In this document: positions 55,501-63,249 of the stretch, in pieces | Position numbering within the stretch: position 1 is the first letter of the stretch | Layout: each line of letters starts with the position of its first letter | Assembly: GCA_022316685.1 (NCBI GenBank) | Contig: JAKJHU010000024.1 | Location: forward strand, 3,170,501 to 3,234,500 | Length of the DNA: 64,000 nucleotides | Reading direction: 5' to 3' | Source of the DNA: Progne subis subis | Lineage: Eukaryota > Chordata > Aves > Passeriformes > Hirundinidae | Notes under the pieces: generated by a model | What the model was told of the DNA's origin: nothing | Seen by the model: only the letters and a program-made list of their open reading frames with translations | The model's database searches: none | Position numbers and translations under genes: made by a program

Positions 55501-57715
55501 TGCAGAGCCCATGACTGCTCTACAGCCTGTTTCATGTTACTCAGAAAACTACAGTGGGATTGCTGCCAGAGGAAGAGAAGGTTCCCCTTCTCTCCAAGCT
55601 GCTGGTGGCACTGAGCTGTGGGAGACTGGAGGTGTTCTCTGGGCCCAAATGGTACCTGAGAGGTTTATCATCAGTCCTCCTAGAATGACTTGGTTCAGCC
55701 AATTCAAACAAGGCCTTTGCTTGCTCTGTATTTGACAGCAGTGATCTACCCAAGGGTATCTGGCTCAGCACCTGCTCTTGCTGATACCGTCTTGTTTGGC
55801 GGCCAATTTGCTTTTGAATGGAACTTCCTCGATCGTTTGCAAAGGTTTACTTTTCCATTTCTCTTTGTGGGAAATCTTCTTGGCTTTCCTGTATGTGCTG
55901 TGATTAAGCATGGATGTGCTACTCATGTGCATATATCTGAGGACTATCAAACTTTTTCGGAGTTTTTTTCCCCCCCTCTGTAATACATTTTTTCTTCCAG
56001 TTAAAAAAAAAAAAAGTTTTAAAACACTTGAAGTTTGGGAAAGAGAAGTTGAGTTTTTGATCAATTACTCCAGAGCAGCAATTTTTTGAACATTAATTGA
56101 ATTGTTTGTAGTGGTTTTAAGCAATACCTTTTCAGTGGCCTAGATCCAGGGATGGGGGAAATCTGTAAAGGTCTTAATTGGGAAGTCAAGCTGCTATTGA
56201 AAAGCTTTGAGGGAAGCAATTAAAAGAGATGGCCCTCAAAATACAGCGAGGAGGAGATAACTGGTCACTGGTTGGAGGACAGAACTGGACCTTGCAGGTT
56301 GTTTAAATTAGTTTGTAAATTAGTTATAGTTTGTAATTTGGTAGCATTAAATCCAATGGTAAATAGATTCATAATAAAGGAGAATTTTCCCTTGTGCTGT
56401 GTTCTGAAGTGTCATTCCTTTAACTCCTTGCTGGAGGTGAAGCTATAAGATGGTAGATGTGCATTGCTCTCTGCTGCTGAATAGCTTCTGGTTGCTTCTT
56501 GTTGCTTGTTTTGTGCTGAGATTGACATTCTTAACCATGATCCAAAGACTCCACATTCTATTTGCTTCTACTCTATATTTTCATAACGCCACTTTTTCCT
56601 CTTTTGTGCACTCTTTTTCAGTAAAGGCCATGTAGTTTGCATTTTATTAATTTCCTATTTAATATTTAAATTTGCTGTAAAGATTTAATTAATAAAACAA
56701 ACATAATACTTCATTTTATCCCTTGATTATATTTCTGTTAGAATTGGCAGCTAGTAGGCTTTCAGTAGTATGTTCATGCAAGACAAACCTGAGACAATAG
56801 TTCACGGTCTCCAAGGCTAATACTGAAATATCTGAAGTACTAAACAAGAAAAGGTATACTCAGTATAGAAAAAAATATAAAACAAGACTACAAGACTTCT
56901 TTCATTTTTTATGGATATAGAAATATGTCCTTTGTGTAAATGAAGACTTAATGGAAATAATGGGATTTTAATATCCTTATTTTCCACCTGGGAAAATAGG
57001 AGGAAGGGCCTATATAGTAAGCTATCTCTCAGCCTTTTATTTATTCTCTTGGGATACATCTGTAGTAATTACACATTTAGTAGGAAAGATTGAGTTTTGT
57101 GGCTGGATGTTTAGTAGTTTTTCTGGTGCATTTTATTTTGTAAGCCTTACCTGTGTGGAGGAAGTTAAACTGACAGTAAAAGAAAGTACATTTGTGCCTA
57201 CCCCCTCAAAGATGATGTAATTTATTTGTTTATTCGGACCTGTTGTAGGATGTACTCTATATAGCTTTTCTTGTAGGAAACAAACACGAATGTAAGAATG
57301 CTGATAAAACCCTAAATTGTTGCTGTAAGGCAGCCAAATGCCTGTGGTATCCACTGCTCTTCAGACACATTCTGATTTAAATGTATTCTCATCAGAATAT
57401 GGTTTTGATTAAGTAAGGAAATTACAGTAATAAGTCTTATCTAAGTTGCTTGATACTGATGATGTACACTTCATTGTGCATACAACTTGGCAACACCTTA
57501 GATCGAAGATAATCCGAGTTCAGATTTGTAAAATGGGGCATAGAACTTGCACAGTTGAATATGTCAGGATTGCCAAGGTTCATTGTTGGTTTTTCTTTGA
57601 CTTAAGTGTTACGCTTTTGATTGTGACATGTTTGTGTTTTGAGGATTAAGCATGAGTTTTAAGTCTGTGTTATCTCAGCCCCTAGTGTGAGAAAACTAGT
57701 TTAGATTGTTGTGGT

Positions 57716-57757
<42 letters not shown>

Positions 57758-60700
57758 TAACAATTATTTTCGGTATTTTGAGGTAGGAAAGTCAAGAGAA
57801 TTTATTCCTTATTCTATAGGCATAGGAATAACCACCTAGATGTCTTGCCTGACAAGAAAATTTTGGGCTATCTACATCTACTTTGTGGTCTGCTGTGCCT
57901 GTAACCTAACAAAGATGATTACTGGAATAGATTTTTGTCTGCAGAAGCTTGTGGGGGACGGTTGATAACATGACACTTCCTGACACCATTTATAAAGGTG
58001 TTGCATTATGTGGGTGGGATGTGATTGGCCTATGATCAATTTACTCTTCTGAAAAGAATGAGTCAGTAGAAAGAACTGGCACTGCAAATGTGGAGAGAAT
58101 GTTTTTAGAAGGGGAATATTTCATATGTGCGAGGAGTGCTCCAAAGTCTGATGGATGATATGAAGGGCAATTGAATAAGATACCTGGGTAACTCTTCTAC
58201 ACTGAACTTTCAAAACTTTAAAGACAAAGAGACTGCTCGGAGATGGAGAATATGGTCATTCTGCCCCTGGAACAGTGGCTCCCATGGCTCGTGCAGAGAC
58301 AAGAATTGTGTGTCCAAGTGACAGAGACTCATGAGATATGCACCTGCAGTCTCTGGGTTGGTGGTGTAGCAGTGAATTGGTCCCAGAGGGACCAATACTC
58401 TGTAAGTAAATTGGAAAGAGAAAGCTTTGCTCAGAAGGCTCTGGGGCAGCCCAAGGACGTTGCAGTAGTGGCTGGAGTAAATCTGGTTATGGGATTCCAG
58501 CACTGTGCAGGAGGGGACACTGGTGGTTGTCCCTTATAAAACCTCAGGTGCTGAGTTGAGGAGAGAATTGGAAAAGTTGTCCTTATAACAGATTCACATT
58601 GACATTTTGTCTCTGCTAGAGTGGGGAAGTTAAAACTGCCTGGGGAAAAAGTAGAAGAGACAAAGGGAAACTACTTTTCCCTCCCCATGTTTGTTGTTGC
58701 TCGTAAAAATAAGAGTTTTACAATAAAATGAGGAACGTGTTCTGTGTCCCTGTTTACTTCAGATTAAGTATTTCTGGTGTATTCAGTGACTTCCTGCTCT
58801 TGCCAATCATCAAGTTTGTTTGACAGCAGAAATAGAAGATCCATTTCTTTTGCTGCCTGGGGCGCCCCATAATAGCATAGTGGTTGTGGTAAGAGAGACT
58901 GAGGAGTCTGCAGGAGGGCTTGGCTGTCCCACTGTGATGGTGAAGGAACCCAGTGTAAGACCCAAAATAAATTTTGTTAATTGCTTCCATACATTTGAAT
59001 TTTGCTGACAATCATGTCTGTGTTCCTTTCCTTTCCTTTTTTTCTCCAACAAGAAATCCTTCTTCTAAAGAGGAAACTAGTATTAGGCTCAAAGGTAATA
59101 TTGACATAAATACTTGGGGCTTTTTCTGTCTTGCAATATGCCAACAGGTTGGGAAATAGAAGAGAAAAGAAGACTTCAGAAGGATGAAATACTCTCTTTA
59201 CTGTGTTGTGAGAGCTCTGCCCCCTCTTCTGAGGGTATCAGTGTAAGGCTTCTTTGCTGTAACCAAAAGTTTTCTTTATGATTGGACATGGCTATGAAAA
59301 GTTGTACGCTATGCCATGACTATTTTGCATTATCAACTTTATTTGCTGTATTTGAAAACTCAAAACACAATATATGATACTCAGTTTGAAAGATTTTGTG
59401 GGAAAAAAAATTCCCATGGTCCTTGTGGAATTTGAATTTAGGCACAGATGAGTTGTACTTAATCTCTAGTTGGAAACTTTAATGTATTAATCAAGTTGGG
59501 TTATTTTTATGTTGTATTCGATTTTGGAAAAGAAATATATTAAAAACTAAAATATTAAACCCCTAGATTCATTAAGTTTCTGACTTTACAGTTAAAGGTT
59601 TGCTGCTCTACACATGCTGCTATAGTGCCTCATGTCAGGCTTGTCTGTTGTGATGTGTGATGGGACTACAGAACTGGATTTGCCATAATGCAGCATTACT
59701 TATCTGGTAGAATGTGCAAGAGTTTTTCTGCCCACAGTAGCACTGCACTAAATGTTCTTCTACAGAGCCTTCTTCCACCTCTACATTTGCAGTAGACAGC
59801 ACACATTGAATTTATTTTTCTGGGTTTTGTTGTATCACTAATCATCTTCCATATTATGTTTCACGTTATAGCACTCTGTCTCCAGAGTGAGCGTACAATT
59901 TCTTACTTTTCACTATTCTTTTCAAATATTGGTTTTAATATGAAGAAGAATGAATACAGTGTATCATCTTTGTTCTGTTAATAGGAGGTATATTTTGAGT
60001 AGTTCATGCACTTCAATCTTTGTGGAAGATAGCCTGAGAGAATAATGAATTTTTACATATGGAAGAAATTTGCATAGTCACATCCATGTGTTAAGCTACT
60101 GTCTAGATGAAGTTGTAATTTTTTTTTTCTTTTGATCCGGTTATTATTTTTGAAGATTGATTCTGTTCTAATTAAATGAATGGAATTTTTTCATTGGTTT
60201 GTTCTTGAAAAACAGTCAGGTTGTTAGGTTTAATTTGATATGCTTTCAATCTCACAAGTCTTGCACTTTTGGCTTACACTTTGAACATAGTTCTGCAGGA
60301 TGTCCTGGTCTGAACCAATAGTCGATAAGAATGAAGTACTGCAACTTGTTCTAGGGATTTTTCTGGTTTGCTTGGGATGTAGCCTAAGAAGTTGTGGCAG
60401 CCCTCTGGCAGATACCTTATGAAATACAGGCTGTATCTAGTTAAAAGCAAAAAAAATAATATTTTTTTTTCCTCCTGCTTTATAAAGTTCTTTATGAGAT
60501 TAATTTTATCCTGTTACTGTACCTCCCTGCTGTGCATGGGTAGTATCCTTACCCGTTTCAGGTAGTAGGAGTTGTGGAATTGACATCTTGCATATTAGAG
60601 CAGAAAGAGAGACACAGGTGAGGTAGTTAAAACAGTACTGATTGTGACTGTAGGTTATTCTCAGGCATAAAAGCAAAATTCCTTTTGCTTTTTGAGGGTA

Positions 60701-63249
60701 ATTTCATTTTCAGCAGGTGGATTTGAAGATTGATCTTTCTGACTCTGGGCACTTAAATAGATTCTTTGAATGTTTTTTATTTTGTAAGATTTTTCATTCC
60801 GTCCAAGAGAGAGTGATGCTTGCATGGTTATCTATGTTTCATTGCAGTTTGTGGCTGGTCTGTGTTTTAGTCTGGAAATTATTTATAATGCATAAGAATT
60901 AAAGTTATAAGTATCTCTAGCTTTAATGGAAGAATATATAATTTTCTATGTTGGAAAAAGCTTCTAGTTTTTCCTTTGAGTACTGTAGTTCCCCGCATTC
61001 CCGCCCCCATGATTTTTTTTTTTCCTATTTTAATTTCTGTGCATAATGCCTTGCTATATTTTTGATAAAAAATACATATATATACACACACATTCTTGTC
61101 TGATACAGTCTAGACTAATATTAAGTGATGTACCTAATGTTACAGCATTACTGATTTTGACAGTGTTAAGCTAGTTTGGGGATCTTATTGAATTAAAAAG
61201 AAAAAGAAATTAATTGAAAATGCCTCCCATTCAGTCCTGAAAATAGGATAGATGACAGAAAAAAGTGAATAGATTACTTAATAAAATTTAAATCTGAAAA
61301 CAGGCACTAGTACAAGAAACGATGAGTGGGTCACATTTAAATTACACTCCTGCTTTTAAAAGGGATCAGTAGGGAAGGTAAATAAAACACAGTGTAGTAA
61401 TGGACCAGTGCTTTGTACATAAATCTGATCTTTGGAAATAGGTCTGCTAGTAGTGTGTTGGTATTTTGGCAGTGTGAATAGGGATCTTTTACTTTGTTAA
61501 ATATACTGTGTGCATCTACAGCTGTGGGCACTGTGCAACACATTTAAACGAGGCTAACCAAACCCTGAATATTGGCCTAAATCTGCTGCTAATGTTTTCA
61601 AATATGGTGCTTCTCAGGCTGTGAGCTGCTTTTCCTTGTGGATTCACATAATAAAATATTGTTGAGAATGATCCTAGTTACTAGAATAAAAATCAGATGT
61701 TTTCTTTTCTATTTATTGTGACAGATAAGGTAGTTATAGGGTAAATTTGAGAAGTCTGCATAATACCACAATTCACATTTCATTTCAAGGTGTTTGCTAA
61801 AGTCCATACTTCTGCTTCTAGTCAGCAAAAAAAAATTGAAGTCTAAATAAAACTAGTTGTTTATGGATTAATATTTCCTGCTGTGAATGTTGTCTCATGT
61901 TCTTCATTTAATGCATATTTTCAAATTTTGTTTTTAGGTCAAACATACGGCCAGACTATGCAGATACGAGCTTTCATGAGTTCAAAATGCATACCTTCAG
62001 TCGGGTGACATCCTGCAAAGTCTGTCAGATGCTTTTGAGGTATTGCAAAGGTCTTTTTGGGTGGTGGTCTCCCTTCTCCCTGCCCCTGCAAGGTCAGGCT
62101 GGATGGGGTTTTGAGCATCCTGGAAGGTGTCCCTGTCCATGGCAGAGAGTTTGGATAATCTTTAAGGTCCCTTTTAACCCAAACACTTCAGTGATTCTGT
62201 GTTGCATATTGCTGATATTCTGAAAAATGAAGCCACAGCATTTTAGCAAGGACATTTCAGTGTGAGTAGTGCCTTTGTTAAGCACAGGCATGGAATAAAT
62301 GAACTTCGGGTATGTTCCTCCTTATCATACGTTTTTTCTTCCCTTAGCAATGCTTTTCCAGACTGGCCTGGATTTTCAGAGATTTTTAAAAAAAGTTTTT
62401 TTCTTTTCCCCCGCAATGCAATTAGGTCTAAGTAACTATGAGCAATGACGCAGATCTTCTAAACTTAAAAGTCAGGAGGGTGAATTCCTGCCTTTGGAGC
62501 AGTGTAGTTGAGTTACTGGGTCTGCACCAACTGCTGTTGGTGAGGAGCAGCTGTCCTGCATTCAGGACACAGCCCCCAGGGTGCTGCCTGGTTCTCCATG
62601 GGCCACCAGCTGGGTGTTCCCAAGTGGAACAGAGACATTTAGAGGAATATCACCTGAAGCATCCATGATACATGTTTTTAAAAAATTGAACAAATCTAAA
62701 GTCGAGAATATTTGCCATATAACCTGAAACCTACTTAATGCTTAAATATACATTCAAACATACAACTCTCTTGAGCTGGGTCCTATTCTTCATTGTGCCT
62801 AGGCAAATTCCCTCAGAGATGAAGTGTAGAGCTGTACTACAGGGGAGATGCATAATGGTACAATTTCAAGTGTACTGTTCCTAAGTAGCTTTGGATTACA
62901 TTGAAATGGAGGTTATTATTCTACTTAGGAGCCTGAAAGAACTGTCTGGTTGTGATTTTTAAATGGCTAGTAGTGACAGGAAGCAGATGAGCTGCTTGTT
63001 TGTCAGTTGTCACTTTTTCTCAAGCCTTTAAGGACTATCGTTATGCAGAACAACAAATGACTTCTAATACCTTCTGCCATGTCTCTTATGTCCTTTATGT
63101 GTGGAATTTGTCACCTCTAATGTATCACTACCTAATTTTATTTTACAGGGGAACATTTTATCAAGGCTATTTATGTTCTAAGTGTGGAGCTGGAGCACAC
63201 AAAGAATGTTTAGGAAGACTAGACAATTGTGGAAGGGCTAATTTAGGTG
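4467..63249 (+). CDS. VAV3: VAV3 Rho-family guanine nucleotide exchange factor, internal part (exons 2-17)
   Basis: Vav3 is a cytoplasmic signalling protein that loads GTP on Rho/Rac GTPases downstream of tyrosine kinases. Sixteen exons join without a phase conflict: 4467-4583, 29046-29104, 29789-29854, 32050-32158, 34748-34840, 34939-35007, 38217-38320, 40279-40378, 41720-41815, 43450-43518, 45951-46037, 46486-46571, 46947-47079, 47434-47543, 61938-62039, 63149-63249. All introns are GT-AG. Domain order read from the translation: end of CH, acidic region, DH (about 190-370), PH (about 400-501), C1 (514-562). Numbering assumes 68 residues from exon 1, which lies upstream. This places the three acidic-region tyrosines at 141, 160 and 173, as known for Vav3. 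Wording such as [17 protein letters not shown] and DIYKGLPDL identifies VAV3 rather than VAV1 or VAV2. Exon 1 and the SH3-SH2-SH3 exons are outside the window. No damage is seen. Confidence 0.97.
6372..6866 (+). repeat. 70/73-bp minisatellite, about seven copies
   Basis: The phrase GCAGCCCTTGCA recurs at 6458, 6531, 6601, 6671, 6741 and 6814, giving periods of 73, 70, 70, 70 and 73. The 3-bp difference is a GAG insertion (CTGAGGAGTTGAAC versus CTGAGTTGAAC). A shorter diverged copy opens the array near 6372 and the last unit breaks down near 6866. Central copies differ by only a few bases, which suggests recent spread or homogenisation. Open frames across it on the minus strand come from the repeat being stop-free and are not a gene. 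Confidence 0.95.
12959..13003 (+). repeat. 24-bp tandem duplication
   Basis: TTTTATGATGAAGCTGATAA occurs twice, offset by exactly 24 bases (12959 and 12983), with no mismatch over 21 bases. This is a simple local duplication in intron 2. Confidence 0.9.
23032..23047. repeat. C16 homopolymer
   Basis: An uninterrupted run of sixteen C (G on the minus strand) follows a CACACAC stretch. Its length is likely to vary between individuals and to be error-prone in sequencing. Confidence 0.95.
28541..28564. repeat. Short GT repeat
   Basis: A GTGTGT tract interrupted by one ATG, at the upstream edge of the CpG island. Purine-pyrimidine alternation of this kind often flanks islands. No function is shown. 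Confidence 0.9.
28719..28743 (-). repeat. (CGGGC)4 pentamer repeat with G-quadruplex potential
   Basis: The + strand reads GCCCG four times in a row. The minus strand therefore has four GGG runs separated by CC, a pattern able to form a G-quadruplex. It lies in the centre of the CpG island. Confidence 0.85.
29046..29104 (+). CDS. VAV3: VAV3 exon 3 (end of CH domain, residues ~108-127)
   Basis: The translation is [19 protein letters not shown] plus a split Arg. The acceptor is CTCTTCTGCAG after a long T-rich tract. The donor is AAG/GTGTGT, weaker than consensus. It closes the CH domain and starts the linker to the acidic region. A CpG island ends about 120 bases upstream. Confidence 0.97.
29105..29788 (+). 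other. VAV3: VAV3 intron 3 (684 bp)
   Basis: AT-rich, bounded by GTGTGT and TTCTATAG. No repeat or gene is recognised. Confidence 0.9.
29789..29854 (+). CDS. VAV3: VAV3 exon 4 (acidic region, Tyr141)
   Basis: After the split Arg the translation reads [19 protein letters not shown], then LI and the first two bases of Asp149. It contains Tyr141 in the motif [11 protein letters not shown], one of three tyrosines whose phosphorylation relieves autoinhibition in the Vav family. The donor is GTATGT. Confidence 0.97.
29855..32049 (+). other. VAV3: VAV3 intron 4 (2.2 kb)
   Basis: AT-rich, ending TGTCTTTTCAG. The stretch 30770-30990 is AT-rich with several ATTAAT and ATTGATT words. A GC-richer patch lies at about 31570-31810. 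No gene or known repeat is recognised. Confidence 0.85.
32050..32158 (+). CDS. VAV3: VAV3 exon 5 (acidic region, Tyr160 and Tyr173)
   Basis: The translation [20 protein letters not shown] runs on as [16 protein letters not shown]. It holds Tyr160 (ELYDCVY) and Tyr173 (GEVYEDL) in a strongly acidic setting. In Vav proteins the segment around Tyr173 packs into the DH active site until phosphorylated. Met177, four residues after Tyr173, is the first in-frame Met downstream of exon 2. The donor is GTATGT. Confidence 0.97.
32159..34747 (+). other. VAV3: VAV3 intron 5 (2.6 kb)
   Basis: AT-rich, ending TGTAATTGCAG. Open frames on the minus strand at 33147-33470 have no recognisable content. No repeat family is seen. 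Confidence 0.85.
34748..34840 (+). CDS. VAV3: VAV3 exon 6 (start of DH domain, residues ~186-216)
   Basis: This exon has 31 codons, phase 0 at both ends. The translation [20 protein letters not shown] is followed by [11 protein letters not shown], which includes the first conserved DH helix ([14 protein letters not shown], conserved region 1 of Dbl-type exchange factors). The donor is GTAAGA. The intron after it is only 98 bases. Confidence 0.97.
34841..34938 (+). other. VAV3: VAV3 intron 6 (98 bp, very short)
   Basis: GTAAGA to TCTTTCAG is 98 bases, close to the lower size range of vertebrate introns. If retained, the reading frame continues for about 37 non-Vav codons and stops at 34955-34957. 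Confidence 0.93.
34939..35007 (+). CDS. VAV3: VAV3 exon 7 (DH domain, residues ~217-239)
   Basis: This exon has 23 codons, phase 0 at both ends. The translation [19 protein letters not shown] is followed by INIP. It corresponds to the early DH helices of Vav3. The donor is GTGAGT. Confidence 0.97.
35008..38216 (+). other. VAV3: VAV3 intron 7 (3.2 kb)
   Basis: AT-rich. It includes an imperfect TA/TG-rich stretch at about 36955-37062 and a 16-bp palindrome at 35733-35748. It ends TGTTTTTAAG. No gene is recognised. Confidence 0.85.
38217..38320 (+). CDS. VAV3: VAV3 exon 8 (DH domain, residues ~240-274)
   Basis: The translation [20 protein letters not shown] is followed by [14 protein letters not shown] and a split Arg. 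This is the middle of the DH helical bundle. The acceptor is TTTTTAAG and the donor GTAAGA. Confidence 0.97.
38321..40278 (+). other. VAV3: VAV3 intron 8 (2.0 kb)
   Basis: AT-rich, ending CTTTCATTTAG. No repeat family or gene is recognised. Confidence 0.85.
40279..40378 (+). CDS. VAV3: VAV3 exon 9 (DH domain, residues ~275-307)
   Basis: The translation [20 protein letters not shown] is followed by [13 protein letters not shown]. It is conserved DH sequence containing the YGQYCS motif. It ends in phase 0 with donor GTATCA, which is weaker than consensus. A TA/CA repeat starts about 20 bases downstream. Confidence 0.97.
41090..41420 (-). mobile_element. CR1 LINE reverse-transcriptase fragment, degenerate
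   Basis: Reading the minus strand through frame changes gives GNYRSVSL (about 41365-41389), [10 protein letters not shown] (about 41255-41282) and LDFSKA (41167-41186). These match the order NYRPVSL, SQHGFTKGKS, LDFSKAFDTV of CR1-type non-LTR reverse transcriptases. Frameshifts and a stop show a dead copy without its 5' and 3' ends. The GC-rich block at 40660-41060 may be more of the same element but I cannot confirm it. Confidence 0.82.
41435..41456 (+). repeat. (ATTT)n microsatellite
   Basis: About five ATTT units just beside the 5' side of the CR1 fragment. Confidence 0.9.
41720..41815 (+). CDS. VAV3: VAV3 exon 10 (DH catalytic core, residues ~308-339)
   Basis: This exon has 32 codons, phase 0 at both ends. 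The translation [20 protein letters not shown] is followed by [12 protein letters not shown]. The segment [16 protein letters not shown] is the signature of the long conserved DH helix that contacts Rho GTPases. The acceptor is TTGAACTAG and the donor GTATTT. Confidence 0.97.
41816..43449 (+). other. VAV3: VAV3 intron 10 (1.6 kb)
   Basis: AT-rich, ending CTCTGTCCACAG. No repeat family or gene is recognised. Confidence 0.85.
43450..43518 (+). CDS. VAV3: VAV3 exon 11 (DH domain, residues ~340-362)
   Basis: This exon has 23 codons, phase 0 at both ends. The translation is [20 protein letters not shown] followed by AMK, the helix after the DH signature. The donor is GTGAGT. Confidence 0.97.
43519..45950 (+). 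other. VAV3: VAV3 intron 11 (2.4 kb)
   Basis: Mixed composition, with short open frames on both strands that resemble no known protein. It ends GCTGATACTCTAG. Confidence 0.85.
45951..46037 (+). CDS. VAV3: VAV3 exon 12 (end of DH and DH-PH linker, residues ~363-391)
   Basis: This exon has 29 codons, phase 0 at both ends. The translation [20 protein letters not shown] is followed by QFQLSIENL. It carries the last DH helix, which runs into the PH domain. The donor is GTACGT. Confidence 0.97.
46038..46485 (+). other. VAV3: VAV3 intron 12 (448 bp)
   Basis: AT-rich, ending TTCTATTTCAG. Nothing else is seen. Confidence 0.9.
46486..46571 (+). CDS. VAV3: VAV3 exon 13 (start of PH domain, residues ~392-420)
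   Basis: The translation [20 protein letters not shown] is followed by LDKRARQD and a split Arg, the first strands of the PH domain. The core [17 protein letters not shown] is plainly Vav3. The first five residues and the RARQD end look less conserved than neighbouring exons when compared with what I recall of the mammalian protein. The donor is GTGATG. Confidence 0.95.
46572..46946 (+). other. VAV3: VAV3 intron 13 (375 bp)
   Basis: Ends TATTTTCATAG. No feature is recognised. Confidence 0.9.
46947..47079 (+). CDS. VAV3: VAV3 exon 14 (PH domain, residues ~421-464)
   Basis: The translation [20 protein letters not shown] continues as [20 protein letters not shown] and ENKK. This is the central PH beta-sheet, which supports the DH domain in GTPase exchange and can bind phosphoinositides. 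The donor is GTAAAT. Confidence 0.97.
47080..47433 (+). other. VAV3: VAV3 intron 14 (354 bp)
   Basis: Short and AT-rich, with a (TTG)n tract running into a T run (about 47359-47385) about 50 bases before the acceptor. It ends TTCTTATGCAG. Confidence 0.9.
47434..47543 (+). CDS. VAV3: VAV3 exon 15 (end of PH domain, residues ~465-501)
   Basis: The translation [20 protein letters not shown] is followed by [16 protein letters not shown] and a split Leu. The WLEQFQMAL stretch is the C-terminal PH helix. The donor is GTAAGT; read-through would stop at once (CTG TAA). Confidence 0.97.
50163..50185 (+). repeat. (TTTA)n microsatellite
   Basis: Several TTTA units run into a T-rich end in intron 15. 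Confidence 0.9.
57717..57752. repeat. T36 homopolymer
   Basis: Thirty-six consecutive T, the longest homopolymer in the window. It could be the A-tail of an antisense retroposed copy (body then at higher coordinates) or simple slippage growth. I could not recognise a retroposed sequence next to it. Confidence 0.95.
61938..62039 (+). CDS. VAV3: VAV3 exon 16 (first half of C1 zinc finger, residues ~501-535)
   Basis: After the split Leu the translation reads [20 protein letters not shown], then [13 protein letters not shown] and a split Arg. It supplies C1 zinc ligands His514, Cys527 and Cys530 with the H-X12-C-X2-C spacing. The donor GAG/GTATTG is weak (T at +5), and a CR1 tail begins about 50 bases downstream. 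Confidence 0.97.
62040..63148 (+). other. VAV3: VAV3 intron 16 (1.1 kb)
   Basis: It contains a CR1 3' fragment (62090-62201), an AATAAA at 62294-62299, and a GC-richer patch at about 62500-62610. It ends TTATTTTACAG. Confidence 0.88.
62090..62201 (+). mobile_element. CR1 LINE 3'-end fragment
   Basis: The sequence shows the usual order of the avian CR1 3' region: AGGCTGGATGGGGTTTTGAG, then GGAAGGTGTCCCTGTCCATGG, TAATCTTTAAGGTCCCTTTT, AACCCAAAC and a single GATTCTGTG-type end. It is truncated at its 5' side, as most CR1 copies are. It lies in the sense orientation of VAV3 and is the best evidence for a bird source. Confidence 0.92.
63149..63249 (+). CDS. VAV3: VAV3 exon 17 (second half of C1 zinc finger, residues ~535-568)
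   Basis: After the split Arg the translation reads [20 protein letters not shown], then [13 protein letters not shown]. It supplies C1 ligands Cys544, Cys547, His552, Cys555 and Cys562, completing the finger. I place the end at 63249 because the donor there, GTAAGT, is consensus. A second GT three bases earlier (63247) would drop one Gly codon in frame. Confidence 0.95.

Larger units (their letters stand above)
47544..61937 (+). other. VAV3: VAV3 intron 15 (14.4 kb)
   Basis: AT-rich and poor in repeats. It contains a TTTA microsatellite (50163-50185), a GC-richer patch (about 48700-49080), a T36 run (57717-57752) and a TA/CA repeat (about 61074-61092). The longest open stretch is on the minus strand at 50423-50866 and matches nothing I know. 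No clear transposon is recognised. It ends TTTGTTTTTAG. Confidence 0.85.
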
